Assembly: GCA_000934455.1 (NCBI GenBank)
Contig: KN883372.1
Location: 75,502-98,597, forward strand
Length of the DNA: 23,096 nt
Reading direction: 5' to 3'
From: Apostichopus parvimensis
Taxonomy: Eukaryota; Echinodermata; Holothuroidea; Aspidochirotida; Stichopodidae
In this document: positions 9,641 through 19,765 of the stretch, piece after piece
How the letters are laid out: the number at the start of each line of letters is the position of its first letter
Position numbering within the stretch: the first letter of the stretch is position 1
Program-made: the position numbers and the translations under genes
Notes under the pieces: model-generated
Databases searched by the model: none
Told to the model about the DNA's origin: nothing
The model's input: only the letters and a program-made list of their open reading frames with translations

Positions 9641-10780
9641 ACTAATTGTAAATTCCAGTTGGCTGTCTTTTTCCATGAAGGGCTGTTTTGGAGCACATAT
9701 GTATTTTGAGCTCTGTTTGCCTTTTAGACCTGTAATAAGTACAAGCATTCTTGCAATTTTTGTACTCATAGAACACAGACTTTGTTGTTGAACTTGAACG
9801 ACTGATAATTATCATTTTTGCACTTTGTAAATAGTATTGTATACACAATTCTGCCTAATGTGAGGTCTCGGGACTTTGTAGCAGAAAATGCTCATGATAG
9901 GAAGTCCCTCTTTCTCTTGGACAATGTTATCACCAATGTTGGAACACTTGTACTTAATTTGTGAAACTGGCAAGTATGAAGTTTGTGCTTTTGCAATTGG
10001 TAGAAGTCATTGAACCACTGGGCCTTTCTCATCACTTCAAGTCAGAAATGGTCAAACACTTGAAATTGTTCTGTGCAATTGTTGTTGAATGTTCTGATAT
10101 AAATTGTGGCAAGTATTTACTATTCAAGACATCAAAGTCCATCAGCTTTCTGGTTAAAGTATACAACAAATTCTGTACAGTGTAGAACCTTTTTGGTATT
10201 CTTTATCAGCTCAAAAAAGTTGTGCAGTGAAATACAAGCACAGAAATCCCTTGTCTTTATCATAATTCCATCTTTACTTAAACTCCTGTTAGTTGCATTC
10301 ATTATTCTGAAATGTGAATAAGGAGTCAACATGTTTGCAATTAACATTTAATCCGGCCAATCAATTTCAAGGCACATAGTCATTATGTATTCATGATTCA
10401 CTGCATATTCATTAGTATAGAAAAAAAGGAAATTTAGTTGTTAGCTGTTGCATTCTGAGGCAAATGTAGGCTATAAATATGATTTTTAATTCGGTCTACA
10501 TGTAATGATGTTGTGATAATAACTACTTTCAAGTAGTGATTGTGCAGTTCTTGCATTGGAATGTCATTAATCACATTTATTTAATTTGCTGGTCCCTTTT
10601 GTTAACATGTTTTCATAGCCAATGGCAGGGGCACATGTTTTCCTGAGTAGGCCAGTTTCTTGATTGTGCCCAAGTATTAATTCCTCAAACAAATGCTGAT
10701 GATACTTGCAAGTTTTGCTATTACAGTTTCGTATCATAATAATGTTTCTAGTAGTTTATGTCTAACTGTTTCCTCTACAG

Positions 10781-10849
10781 AGCTACCATTTGGTTGGGAA
10801 GAAGCACATGACCCTGTGTTGGGATGCTACTACATCAATCATGTTAAAC
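10781..10849 (+). CDS. WWC1: WWC/KIBRA exon: N-terminal part of WW2 (copy 1)
   Basis: A 69-nt exon with acceptor CCTCTACAG and donor GTAAGT. It encodes (Q)LPFGWEEAHDP, then VLGCYYINHVK plus one base. This is the first two strands of the second WW domain: first Trp in GWEEA, and the YYI core. Human KIBRA reads [21 protein letters not shown] here. The exon is phase 1 at both ends, so it can be repeated or skipped without changing frame. WW domains of KIBRA bind PPxY motifs in partners such as LATS1/2 and PTPN14. An identical exon occurs at 13600-13668; because the pair flanks an N gap, one of them is probably an assembly artefact. Confidence 0.9.
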
Positions 10850-10979
10850 GTAAGTCACCTTAATGTTATTCCTAGAAAGGTTGAATCATGAACAGATGCT
10901 GTCTTTCTAGAGGAATCCATTACATTGTTCTTTCAGTTCAGCACAGTAATGATATTCTTAATTATTAGCTGCCCTTGTT

Positions 10980-11029
10980 NNNNNNNNNNNNNNNNNNNNN
11001 NNNNNNNNNNNNNNNNNNNNNNNNNNNNN
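10980..11029. other. Assembly gap, exactly 50 N
   Basis: A run of 50 N, a round placeholder length. The sequence left of it is repeated right of it, so it is probably a join between overlapping contigs and not missing DNA. Confidence 0.97.
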
Positions 11030-13798
11030 AAAGTGACTTACATCTTTAGTACCAAGGAAACATTGTTTAGACTGAGTAGTTAGGTATCCATTTTGGTTCT
11101 GTTTAAATGGAATGCCGACTGTGGCTTTTAACGTTTCAACCCTGATAACTTAAGTAATATGTTTTAAGGGAAGGAGATAGGATCATGTGCTGATAATGTC
11201 CTGTGCAGCTGACAGAGCTTGTTCAGGAATTCCATTTTGTGATAAGGACAAACAGGCATTCATGCACTTTGAATTTTGGGATACAGACAAGTCAAGGTGT
11301 CTTCCCACTGCCCATTTGATTATGTGGTAAAAATCAACTCTTTAGTTTGACATTGTTTAGTTGTATTAATTACTGTAATTATTGCTTTAATACATTGACC
11401 TAAGTTTTAGGACAACCAGATTTAATGCTTGGACAACCTGAATCAGACAGTAGTTCACAATCCCATGAAAGCAGTCCTGACTAGTACCTTTATGTATGAT
11501 TAATGTGTGAATACCATGTAGGAATGAATACTGTGCATGTAGTGGCAGCTGCCTGAAGCAGTGCTGTCAATTTTTTGGTTTAACTGTTAAGACAGTTCCT
11601 CCATACACCCCCTTTAGATGCAATCTTGTCAGGTTGCCAAGTGGCTTCATCTGCCCAATTTGTGGAAATAACCAACCAAATCAGATAGCAAATAACCACA
11701 AAGAGTATGGTGCTGATCCAAAATCTGGAGAAATAATCCCAGACAGTGGAGTAACTAGTCCAGTGCAGCAGCTTGTGCTGGGTAAAAGGTACTGGGAAAG
11801 AAAAATACCCACCCATCCATTAAAGCCTGCCCACTAAAAAAGTAAATATACTCGATACCCACCTAAATGGGGATTCAAAGAAATACTGGCCTTTTCTGTT
11901 GACAGTTAACCGATTATCAATAACCGAACCTGGGTGCTTGGCCCCCTGAAAATTAACCTTAAGTTTGTGATTGAGGCCACTAGATATTAAAGTATAAAAC
12001 TCTTGCTAATATGGTAATTTCAGAAGTAAAGGTTGTATGAACCTCATACTTAGTATATGGATCACAAAAAATCCTATCACTATTTGTTGGTTATAGAGGT
12101 CACTTAGAATTCTGAAAAGTCTGTATGGGTCAAAAGACATTTGAGGTCAACAGAAGTAGTCTGAGAACAACAATTGGAAAAACTTGGATGAATACCATAC
12201 TTTGGCAGGTAGATCCACCATAGTGAGGAAAAGAGTCATTCTATTTTTTGGGGTGAGTCAAAGGTCAACAACTGAACGTCTGAAGACTTTATAAACACAG
12301 TAACTTTGAAAGAAAAGGGTTGATGAACTAGATGTGTAGGTCCCCATAAGTGTAAGAACCTTACTGATCACTTGAAGTTACCAATGGACAAACCTTGAAA
12401 ATCTTGTATGCAGTGTTACATTAAATATGCTCATATATATGTTAACATACAAAGGAATCACTAATTGTAAATTCCAGTTGGCTGTCTTTTTCCATGAAGG
12501 GCTGTTTTGGAGCACATATGTATTTTGAGCTCTGTTTGCCTTTTAGACCTGTAATAAGTACAAGCATTCTTGCAATTTTTGTACTCATAGAACACAGACT
12601 TTGTTGTTGAACTTGAACGACTGATAATTATCATTTTTGCACTTTGTAAATAGTATTGTATACACAATTCTGCCTAATGTGAGGTCTCGGGACTTTGTAG
12701 CAGAAAATGCTCATGATAGGAAGTCCCTCTTTCTCTTGGACAATGTTATCACCAATGTTGGAACACTTGTACTTAATTTGTGAAACTGGCAAGTATGAAG
12801 TTTGTGCTTTTGCAATTGGTAGAAGTCATTGAACCACTGGGCCTTTCTCATCACTTCAAGTCAGAAATGGTCAAACACTTGAAATTGTTCTGTGCAATTG
12901 TTGTTGAATGTTCTGATATAAATTGTGGCAAGTATTTACTATTCAAGACATCAAAGTCCATCAGCTTTCTGGTTAAAGTATACAACAAATTCTGTACAGT
13001 GTAGAACCTTTTTGGTATTCTTTATCAGCTCAAAAAAGTTGTGCAGTGAAATACAAGCACAGAAATCCCTTGTCTTTATCATAATTCCATCTTTACTTAA
13101 ACTCCTGTTAGTTGCATTCATTATTCTGAAATGTGAATAAGGAGTCAACATGTTTGCAATTAACATTTAATCCGGCCAATCAATTTCAAGGCACATAGTC
13201 ATTATGTATTCATGATTCACTGCATATTCATTAGTATAGAAAAAAAGGAAATTTAGTTGTTAGCTGTTGCATTCTGAGGCAAATGTAGGCTATAAATATG
13301 ATTTTTAATTCGGTCTACATGTAATGATGTTGTGATAATAACTACTTTCAAGTAGTGATTGTGCAGTTCTTGCATTGGAATGTCATTAATCACATTTATT
13401 TAATTTGCTGGTCCCTTTTGTTAACATGTTTTCATAGCCAATGGCAGGGGCACATGTTTTCCTGAGTAGGCCAGTTTCTTGATTGTGCCCAAGTATTAAT
13501 TCCTCAAACAAATGCTGATGATACTTGCAAGTTTTGCTATTACAGTTTCGTATCATAATAATGTTTCTAGTAGTTTATGTCTAACTGTTTCCTCTACAGA
13601 GCTACCATTTGGTTGGGAAGAAGCACATGACCCTGTGTTGGGATGCTACTACATCAATCATGTTAAACGTAAGTCACCTTAATGTTATTCCTAGAAAGGT
13701 TGAATCATGAACAGATGCTGTCTTTCTAGAGGAATCCATTACATTGTTCTTTCAGTTCAGCACAGTAATGATATTCTTAATTATTAGCTGCCCTTGTT
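11030..13798 (+). repeat. Long direct duplication, copy 2 (right of N gap)
   Basis: Begins at the first base after the gap with AAAGTGACTTACATC, the same as 8192 onwards, and stays parallel to copy 1 until GCCCTTGTT at 13798, where copy 1 runs into the gap. Beyond it the sequence is unique. Differences from copy 1 include short indels near 11450 (copy 1 near 8620-8640), 11945 (9115) and 12220 (9400). Confidence 0.95.
13600..13668 (+). CDS. WWC1: WWC/KIBRA exon: N-terminal part of WW2 (copy 2)
   Basis: Identical in sequence and splice sites to 10781-10849. This copy is contiguous with the downstream exons, with no gap between it and 15476-15606. It is therefore the one to use in a gene model if the duplication is an artefact. 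It joins as K-(Q)-YNQLEDP to complete the WW2 domain. Including both copies would give a tandem half-WW domain, which no KIBRA family member is known to have. Confidence 0.85.
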
Positions 13799-14510
13799 TT
13801 GTTTAATCTTCAAGTTAGTTTCAAGGGACATGAGATTTTGATCATCAATTGTTAGATCAATGATATCCTATTTGTATGGTAAAGTGCTTTCAGTGAATTG
13901 CTTTCTGTTAATAATCATTTACATAACATAAAACTTGCTTCCTCAGAGAGCATCAGTTGGTGCATCTATTCCAGTTTAGATGGCAGTTGTGTCAATGCTT
14001 AGATTAATAGAGAACCCTTTCTTTACCATATCTTCTTTAGTTCACTTCAGATTTAGCCTTACACTCAGTAATCACAGTTTGATCTATTCTTTGCCGCCCT
14101 TTCTCTAGAAGGGTAACACTGGTAAGATGCCTCACTGCACATACAGTGCACATACAGTGGTCTTCTTGCCTGAAGAATCAATGACAGCCAGTGATCTTTA
14201 TTTACTGACATCCGTTGAAGCTGCTCAGCAAACAAACCACTTAAATCCCTGAAACTATTTCAGTATATTACAAGTGCTGCAGGTTGCCAGCAGCATGATG
14301 TATTCATTGTACCATCTCTTAACAAGATCACAGACATTTGTCAGAAATACAGCTTTCATCAAAATGCTCATAGTGGCATTGACCATAGGCCTGATTCAGG
14401 AATTTTAAAGCAACTTGTTGAGATATGATTTTTATCAATTTTTGGTATGGATGATAATCGTTACCTACTGTATGCAGTCATGCAGGCGGATGAGTGCATA
14501 TGCGTGTGTT
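13799..14510. other. WWC intron, unique sequence after the duplication
   Basis: No exon recognised. A short internal duplication (CAGTGCACATACAGTG type) sits near 14138-14160; otherwise plain AT-rich intron. Confidence 0.55.
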
Positions 14511-14514
14511 TGAC

Positions 14515-14830
14515 ACCTTTCTTGTAAACACGATATCTCAAGTAGGGTAGCTTGGTTTAATCTCATATTTGGTGTGTAGGAGTAGCACATTAAGTAGAAG
14601 AAGCCTATTGTTATTGGGGAGGTCAAATGTCACCAACCTTGTAAGCACGATATCTCAAGTAGGGAAGCTTGGACCAATCTCATATTAAGTATGTACAGTA
14701 GTTGTGACATGTTAAGTACTTAAGAAGCCTATTGTGTTGATGGAGGTTAAACGTCATTTGGAGTCACCAGGGGTCAAATTGTGGAAACCTTGTTTTATAA
14801 TCTACTGTATCTCCCACCGACTAGCCTATT
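14515..14830 (+). repeat. AGGTCA-family repeat monomers
   Basis: Two to three head-to-tail monomers. TTGTAAACACGATATCTCAAGTAGGG at 14524 recurs as TTGTAAGCACGATATCTCAAGTAGGG at 14639. AGGTCAAATGTCA at 14620 recurs in decayed form at 14744, about 124 bp apart. A further fragment with GAGTAGAAGAAGCC lies near 15098-15150. Confidence 0.7.
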
Positions 14831-15475
14831 AGATAACATGTGTGTTTCGCCTCATAAGCATATCTCTGCTCCCTTTTTTGAAGTTTTCCGTCGTATTTTG
14901 CAATTGTCAAGATTCAGTGCCAAACAAAATCTACAGGTATGGATGTAGTAACGTTGGGGAAATGATCAGGCGCCGCATACGGAAATTAACTGTTGCCTAG
15001 TTAGATGTTTTAGAGGCAAACCAGATGCAAAATCTTGGGGACCAGGGGGATAAAAATCTCCCTGTGCCTGCTCAATGTACAGCTTGTAGGTGTACCACAT
15101 TGAGTAGAAGAAGCCTGTAGTCTTTGGTAGAGATCAAATTCAAACCTATGTGTCCCTGTGATGTCGTATATGGACTTGTTCAAGTTTTGAGGCTTGTGTG
15201 AGCAGAAACATTGAAAATGTAATCTCCTATTTGGCATAAGATTTCTCTAAGTTGCTTGGGGAAGTTGGTCATCACATGCATCTATATCTTATTGACCAAT
15301 GTTGATGTTTGGGTTTGAAACTTAAATGTAAAAGTTGGTTTATGTAAAGTATTAAAATATCTTTAATATTCCCTTTCCTCTTTGAAATTCTCAGCATACT
15401 CATTGTATGTTTGTTTGACAAGTGATGAGAAATGAATAAAATTTGATGAGAATATTACTGTAATTTTTCCTGTAG

Positions 15476-15606
15476 AGTACAACCAGCTTGAAGATCCCAG
15501 GTCACAATGGAGAACGGAACAAAAGACTATGTTAGAAGATTATTTACATTCAGCCCAAGAAATCCGCGATGTGAAGGAGCAGCGACTACAGCTAGCTGAG
15601 AACGAG
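15476..15606 (+). CDS. WWC1: WWC/KIBRA exon: end of WW2 and start of coiled coil
   Basis: A 131-nt exon, acceptor TTTTTCCTGTAG and donor GTATGA. It encodes [15 protein letters not shown], then [12 protein letters not shown], then [16 protein letters not shown]. Human KIBRA has TTQIEDPRVQWRREQ...MLKDYLVVAQEAL...KQQRLELAQQE in the same order. The final strand of WW2 carries L where a normal WW domain has its second Trp. Human KIBRA also lacks that Trp (Ile), so the atypical second WW is conserved. The rest is a charged heptad-like helix, the first coiled coil, used for dimerisation and partner binding. The exon enters in phase 1 and leaves in phase 0. Confidence 0.93.
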
Positions 15607-16522
15607 GTATGATGACTTAATGAAAGTTGCATTTAATTCCAGAACAATTTCCACTCTTTACCACATTTACTCAAGCCACTATGTTAATGTACCTGCCAAA
15701 TGATATCAACCAGTTTTTATTACCTACATAGGCAATGTGAACTTTTAGCTCACAACTCATGCATAAAGTATGTATGTAAACCACATAAGGCCAAGAGACA
15801 TATTCTGTTCATGGTCTTTCTCATGGTTATAATATTTGTTGTGACATTAATATACTGCTTGCTTATTTTCATTGAAATATTGAAAAAATTCTTTGGGAGG
15901 GGGGGGGGGGTGTTGTTGCGGAGCAAGTATAACCTGACTTAGTTGAAATATTTGTATCACTGAAGACCATGTTCCCTTGACAGCATTCACCTTTGAGAAT
16001 GCAATGGTAAAAATGGTGCCTCCTCATTAGACAGTGGGAAATATGATCTCAGAATGATGGGAAGGTCAAATGTTCATATACTACCTAACTGGTGAGTGTT
16101 GATTGAGATCTGAGAATGGAAGCAATATCAGATTTGAACATTCCCACAGTGAAGAGTGTAATATTGTACTCATAGCCTGAGAGTAGATGGAGGATTCAAG
16201 GTTCAAGTACTGTCAATGTATAGTGCAGTGTAGTAAGCCCCTGAACGGGCCTGTAGTCTCATGCTCTTTCTTGCAGTCCCACTACAACTTCTGAAGGAAG
16301 GTAGTTTGGTAATGTAGGTCATGGTTGTAGGTCAAGCACTGGTTTGTCCACTTAAAGAAGTGGATTTCCCTTCTGGGGTCTGATTCTCTCATTAGATTTT
16401 CAGATTTGAATACATCCTCTGTAGGGATGTGTGAAATAGAGGTGATACATGTAGGAGTAGTGTGGTAATTGTAATTCTTTTGCCTATGTGAACTGACTTG
16501 ATTTTGCTCTTTATATTGACAG
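15607..16522. other. WWC intron
   Basis: AT-rich intron with a poly-G tract at about 15898-15910. No further exon or clear repeat was recognised. Confidence 0.55.
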
Positions 16523-16571
16523 GTTCAACATCTTGATAAACAGTTGAGTGAGTGGCATTCCAGAACAAGTT
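16523..16571 (+). CDS. WWC1: WWC/KIBRA small exon: coiled coil continuation
   Basis: A 49-nt exon bounded by ATTGACAG and GTAAGT. It encodes VQHLDKQLSEWHSRTS plus one base. It matches the human stretch YQQLHAVWEHKLGSQ (hydrophobic-x-x-L pattern and the W). It starts in phase 0 from the previous exon and leaves in phase 1. Identification depends mostly on its position, frame and the neighbouring exons, since the peptide is short. Confidence 0.8.
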
Positions 16572-17095
16572 GTAAGTGAATTGTCATTGTTCATACTTAA
16601 AGTAGTTTGAAATAAAAGATCTGCCAAACACTTCACCTCATGTGCTGGAGGTTTTGTTTGTTGACTGCTTGTCAGCAATATCACATTTCTTCCATACTAA
16701 AAGAGGATCCTTGTTTGTTCTTTTCATGAGATGCTTTGGGTAGTAGTAGATGGTAGAAGGTTGTAGCCTAGAATAGGCTGGACTACATAGCATGACAGTG
16801 CTAAAAGGTTAGAATGCACTAGACAAGATAGAGCAAGTGTGCTATGTTGTGAGGGGACAGGTAAGTTTGTCACCGGTAAATACCCATGGAGGTAGGATTG
16901 GGATATATGATTATGGAAGGGTTTGTCTGACTTTTGTAGGTGCTTGTAAGACCAATATTACCTAATTGTGATACTATTTTGCAAATTCATTGTTTGCATA
17001 TTAAGTTTCTACAAAACCTCATAAGGAAGGTTGTAAGTCCTTTCTTGTTTTACAAACTATTTTGACTTTCCTTTTTCTCTTTTTTCTCATTGTAG
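16572..17095. other. WWC intron
   Basis: Nothing recognised apart from a strong pyrimidine tract leading to the acceptor at 17091-17095. Confidence 0.55.
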
Positions 17096-17225
17096 TAAAC
17101 TCCAATAGTTCTACTGGCAGCACGAGATATGACCCTGATGTACTAAAAGCAGAAATCGCCAATGCTAGACAAAGGGTGCTCAATATCCGCAAAGAAATTC
17201 AACATGTCTCAAGATCGAATCCTAT
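17096..17225 (+). CDS. WWC1: WWC/KIBRA exon: RYDPDVLKAEIA block
   Basis: A 130-nt exon with acceptor CTCATTGTAG and donor GTGAGT. The first two bases complete a Leu codon. It then encodes NSNSSTGSTRYDPDVLKAEI, ANARQRVLNIRKEIQHVSRS and NP plus two bases. Human KIBRA reads [36 protein letters not shown], so the Ser-rich linker, the (K/R)YDP(E/D)(I/V)LKAEIA signature and the basic helix all align. This is one of the best diagnostic segments of the family. It leaves in phase 2. Confidence 0.95.
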
Positions 17226-17269
17226 GTGAGTTTTTGGTTTCGATCACAAGAGAAACGTATGCAGTCATG

Positions 17270-18221
17270 ATGGCATGTGTGTGTGTGGGTGTGCGCATTT
17301 GTGTGTGGAGACACCTTTGATGCAACTACGACATCTCAAAATAGGAACCATGGATACTTTTCGTACTTCATTTGCAGATGTGTCATGTTGAGAGGAAGAC
17401 CCCTATGTTTTTTGTGGAGGTCATCTGAGGTCACCAGAGGAAAAAAACTGAAACCATGAAACTTTAAAATGTAAACACAATATCTCATGATAGGAAGTAT
17501 GATAACTTTTTGTTTCAATGGCAAGAGAAACCTGTGCAGTCATGATGGCATATGTGTACATGTCGGTGTATGTGTGCGATGCCCATCTTGTAAACACAAT
17601 ACCTCCAGATAGGACTCAAGGATACATTTGATAATTGGCATATAGAAGCCTCATGTCAAGTAAAAGAACCCTAGTGTTTTTGATGGAGGTCAAAGGTCAT
17701 CTGAGATCATCAGAGGTCAAACTGAAAACCTAGTGAATGCATTATAGTGAGTAGAACTCTATTGCTTTTGTTGGAGGTCATCTGAGGTCAAATGCTGAAA
17801 ACTGTAAACACAAAGTCTCATGATAGGAAGTATGAATACTTTAATATGTGACATGTGTGTGCATCATATTGAGTAGAAGAACCCTATTGTTTTTGGTGGA
17901 GGTCAAAGGACATTTGGGATCACCAGAGACCAAACTGAAAGCCTTGTGAACACAATATATCAAGAAGGGAAATTTGATGAATCTCATACTTGGTGTGTGG
18001 GTGCCCCATATTGTGTAGAAGAACGGTTTTTTTTTTAGGGGGGTCAAAGGTCATTTGAGGTCACCAGAGTTCAAATGGTGAAAACCTTGTAAACAAGATA
18101 TGTGAAGCAGGAAAACATATCTGGATCTTATATCTGGCACGAATTGCCCAAGTTTAATTCAATGCAAGAAGCTGATTTATGCCCATGTTAACATGACCTC
18201 AATCTGGTTTGATCTCCTATT
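17270..18221 (+). repeat. Tandem-like array of AGGTCA repeat monomers
   Basis: Five or more diverged monomers follow each other. Equivalent AGGTCA points lie at 17418, 17687, 17775, 17900 and 18042. Each monomer holds a TGTAAACACAATATCTCA block, AGGAAGTATGA, GAGTAGAAGAACCCTATTGTTTTT and the AGGTCA cluster. Perfect DR1 at 17687-17699. Perfect DR4 (two AGGTCA four bases apart) at 17418-17433, 17775-17790 and 18048-18063. GT-rich microsatellite at about 17275-17305 and poly-T near 18027-18036. Confidence 0.8.
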
Positions 18222-18404
18222 TTTAAATTATTAATAAGACCTGTGATGAGTACAACAACCATATTAAAACTAGTGGAGGTGAGGTCATACCGTGAAAGCT
18301 GTGTAAACATGATATCTCACAGGTAATATTTTGATGACTCATACTGTGATGCATGGTTCACAAAAATGTTAGTCAATCCCCATGGATCTTAAACATTCTA
18401 TACA
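18222..18404 (+). repeat. Dispersed repeat, copy paired with 363-550
   Basis: Same family segment as 363-550, here without the adjacent foldback. It ends the AGGTCA array and lies about 200 bp before the next WWC exon. Confidence 0.7.
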
Positions 18405-18606
18405 GGCTACAGAAAGTGTAAACACAGTAACTTCATGATAAAAATATGTCAATTTGAAACCACAGTAGTTAATAATTCCTATGGGCAAGGAATCACTAAG
18501 CCTTTGGCTGCTGGTTTTAACACAAATTTATGGAGAGTATATTTATAGATATAAAGAACATATTTGCAGTTTTTTTAAGAAAATTTATATAATTATCTGC
18601 TTGTAG

Positions 18607-18736
18607 GTTGGATTCAAACGAAACCCAAGTATTTGACCGCGCTCAGCAATCTCGTACCCGAGCTCTGTTGGAAGAAGCTAAAGCTGTAAGAAAATCTTTT
18701 TCTATTGGGGCTGGAGATCGGACCTACCAACGAAAG
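18607..18736 (+). CDS. WWC1: WWC/KIBRA exon: AQQ...LLEEAKAVRKS block
   Basis: A 130-nt exon, acceptor TGCTTGTAG and donor GTTTCT (weak). Its first base completes the split Met codon. It encodes LDSNETQVFDRAQQSRTRAL, then LEEAKAVRKSFSIGAGDR, then TYQRK. Human KIBRA has [33 protein letters not shown] here. The A-Q, LxE(A/T)KA(V/I)(R/K)K and G(E/D)(K/R) positions match, and the spacing to the next block is shorter. The human GFQTLKKID segment before this block has no clear counterpart. It is either diverged or on an exon I missed in the repeat-filled intron. Leaves in phase 0. Confidence 0.85.
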
Positions 18737-19693
18737 GTTTCTCTTTCTTTTATCATTTCATTTTTGAAGATGTTTATTGTTTATAATATTATTATAGTGG
18801 ACAAACATTAGAAATGTCTACTTTAGGCTGCATTTTGTGTTGACTTGCCATAGCCTGCTGGTACAGCCTGGATTAAGGAAGGGTTACGTGCAAGAAGATG
18901 ATATATGAAATCATTCAAAGGTTGGTGAAACTAGAAAAAACTTGTTTGCCAATTTAAAGAAACGAGCATTACATTGCATGTGTAAGACACAGTTTGTATG
19001 GCTTCTACTTTGTCAAGTTGGCTCCTTAGCTTATAAAAACACAAATCTCTATGTTGGAGAAGTTGTCTATGACCTGTATGTTATCCATAATGGGTACAAG
19101 TCACCTTGTGGTGTTGGTGGGGGTCAGTGTCATTTGAGGTCAACAGAGGTCAAAGTATGGCAGTCTTGATAATTTGCCTAGTGAGGACTTGGTCAGATGG
19201 ACACAACAGTACAACACAACACAAAATGCAGCACAAATGGTTGATGTATTGTTAGTAAGCTAAATCTCACATAGACATTCTTCATGTATTGTGGCTTTGT
19301 ATTTTCTTGACCCTGTAATAAGCATTTCATCAGTTTGTTAAGTAGTTTTGGTTGGTTGTACAAACACCTGAGTATTGCCGAGGCCATATCCATCAATTGC
19401 CAGTCTCAAATATCAGTATGATGGTCAGTTTATACCTCATTTAAAGAGAGTTTTCTTTGTCACTGAATTCTGGTGTTCTAAAGTGCCACCATTTTGTCCC
19501 TTTACCTATTTATTCCATAATCCTTTCAAAGTCACATAACCTTTACTAAATTATCTCCCACCATTTTATTATTCCTGACCTATATCATGTCTCTGTATGT
19601 ACATCTTTGCATAAATGCTAGAACCTAGTTAGTTCTTAAAACAGATACTGCCATTAAAGTCTCTATAACTTCCTCACCAATTTTCTAATGCAG
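18737..19693. other. WWC intron with one AGGTCA-family fragment
   Basis: A short repeat fragment lies at about 19110-19160: TGGGGGTCAGTGTCATTTGA, then a perfect DR4 (19137-19152) and a trailing AAAG. The rest is AT-rich with no recognised content. Confidence 0.55.
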
Positions 19694-19765
19694 TCATTTC
19701 AGCACGTGACCCAAGGGCTGATCAGTATGCTTCCTAACTTACACAGTAATCCCAACTGTGATGTT
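19694..19765 (+). CDS. Candidate extra WWC exon
   Basis: Acceptor TTTTCTAATGCAG, then 24 open codons reading SFQHVTQGLISMLPNLHSNP and NCDV, then GTAAAC as donor. The exon is phase 0 on both sides, exactly what is needed between 18607-18736 and 20887-21068. Human KIBRA has KEKQDLIKSLAMLKDGF between the equivalent blocks, and QGLISML could correspond to QDLIKSLAML. Local base composition is less AT-rich than its flanks. An alternative donor at 19774 would break the frame of the next exon. The peptide match is weak, so this is only a candidate. Confidence 0.4.

Larger units (their letters stand above)
8192..10979 (+). repeat. Long direct duplication, copy 1 (left of N gap)
   Basis: Matches 11030-13798 almost base for base. 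The offset is 2838 at the left end, 2831 near 8803 and a constant 2819 from 9642 to 10979. Small indels and substitutions are confined, by eye, to about the first 1.45 kb. The copy stops exactly at the first N. It carries WWC intron sequence and one WW2 exon. Confidence 0.95.

Noticed and set aside
10980-11029. Tandem exon duplication as a biological, mutually exclusive exon pair
   Set aside because: The two exons and their flanking introns are identical, and the boundary coincides with a 50-N gap; mutually exclusive exons normally diverge in sequence.
15898-15912. Poly-G run
   Set aside because: A simple homopolymer in an intron with no further structure.
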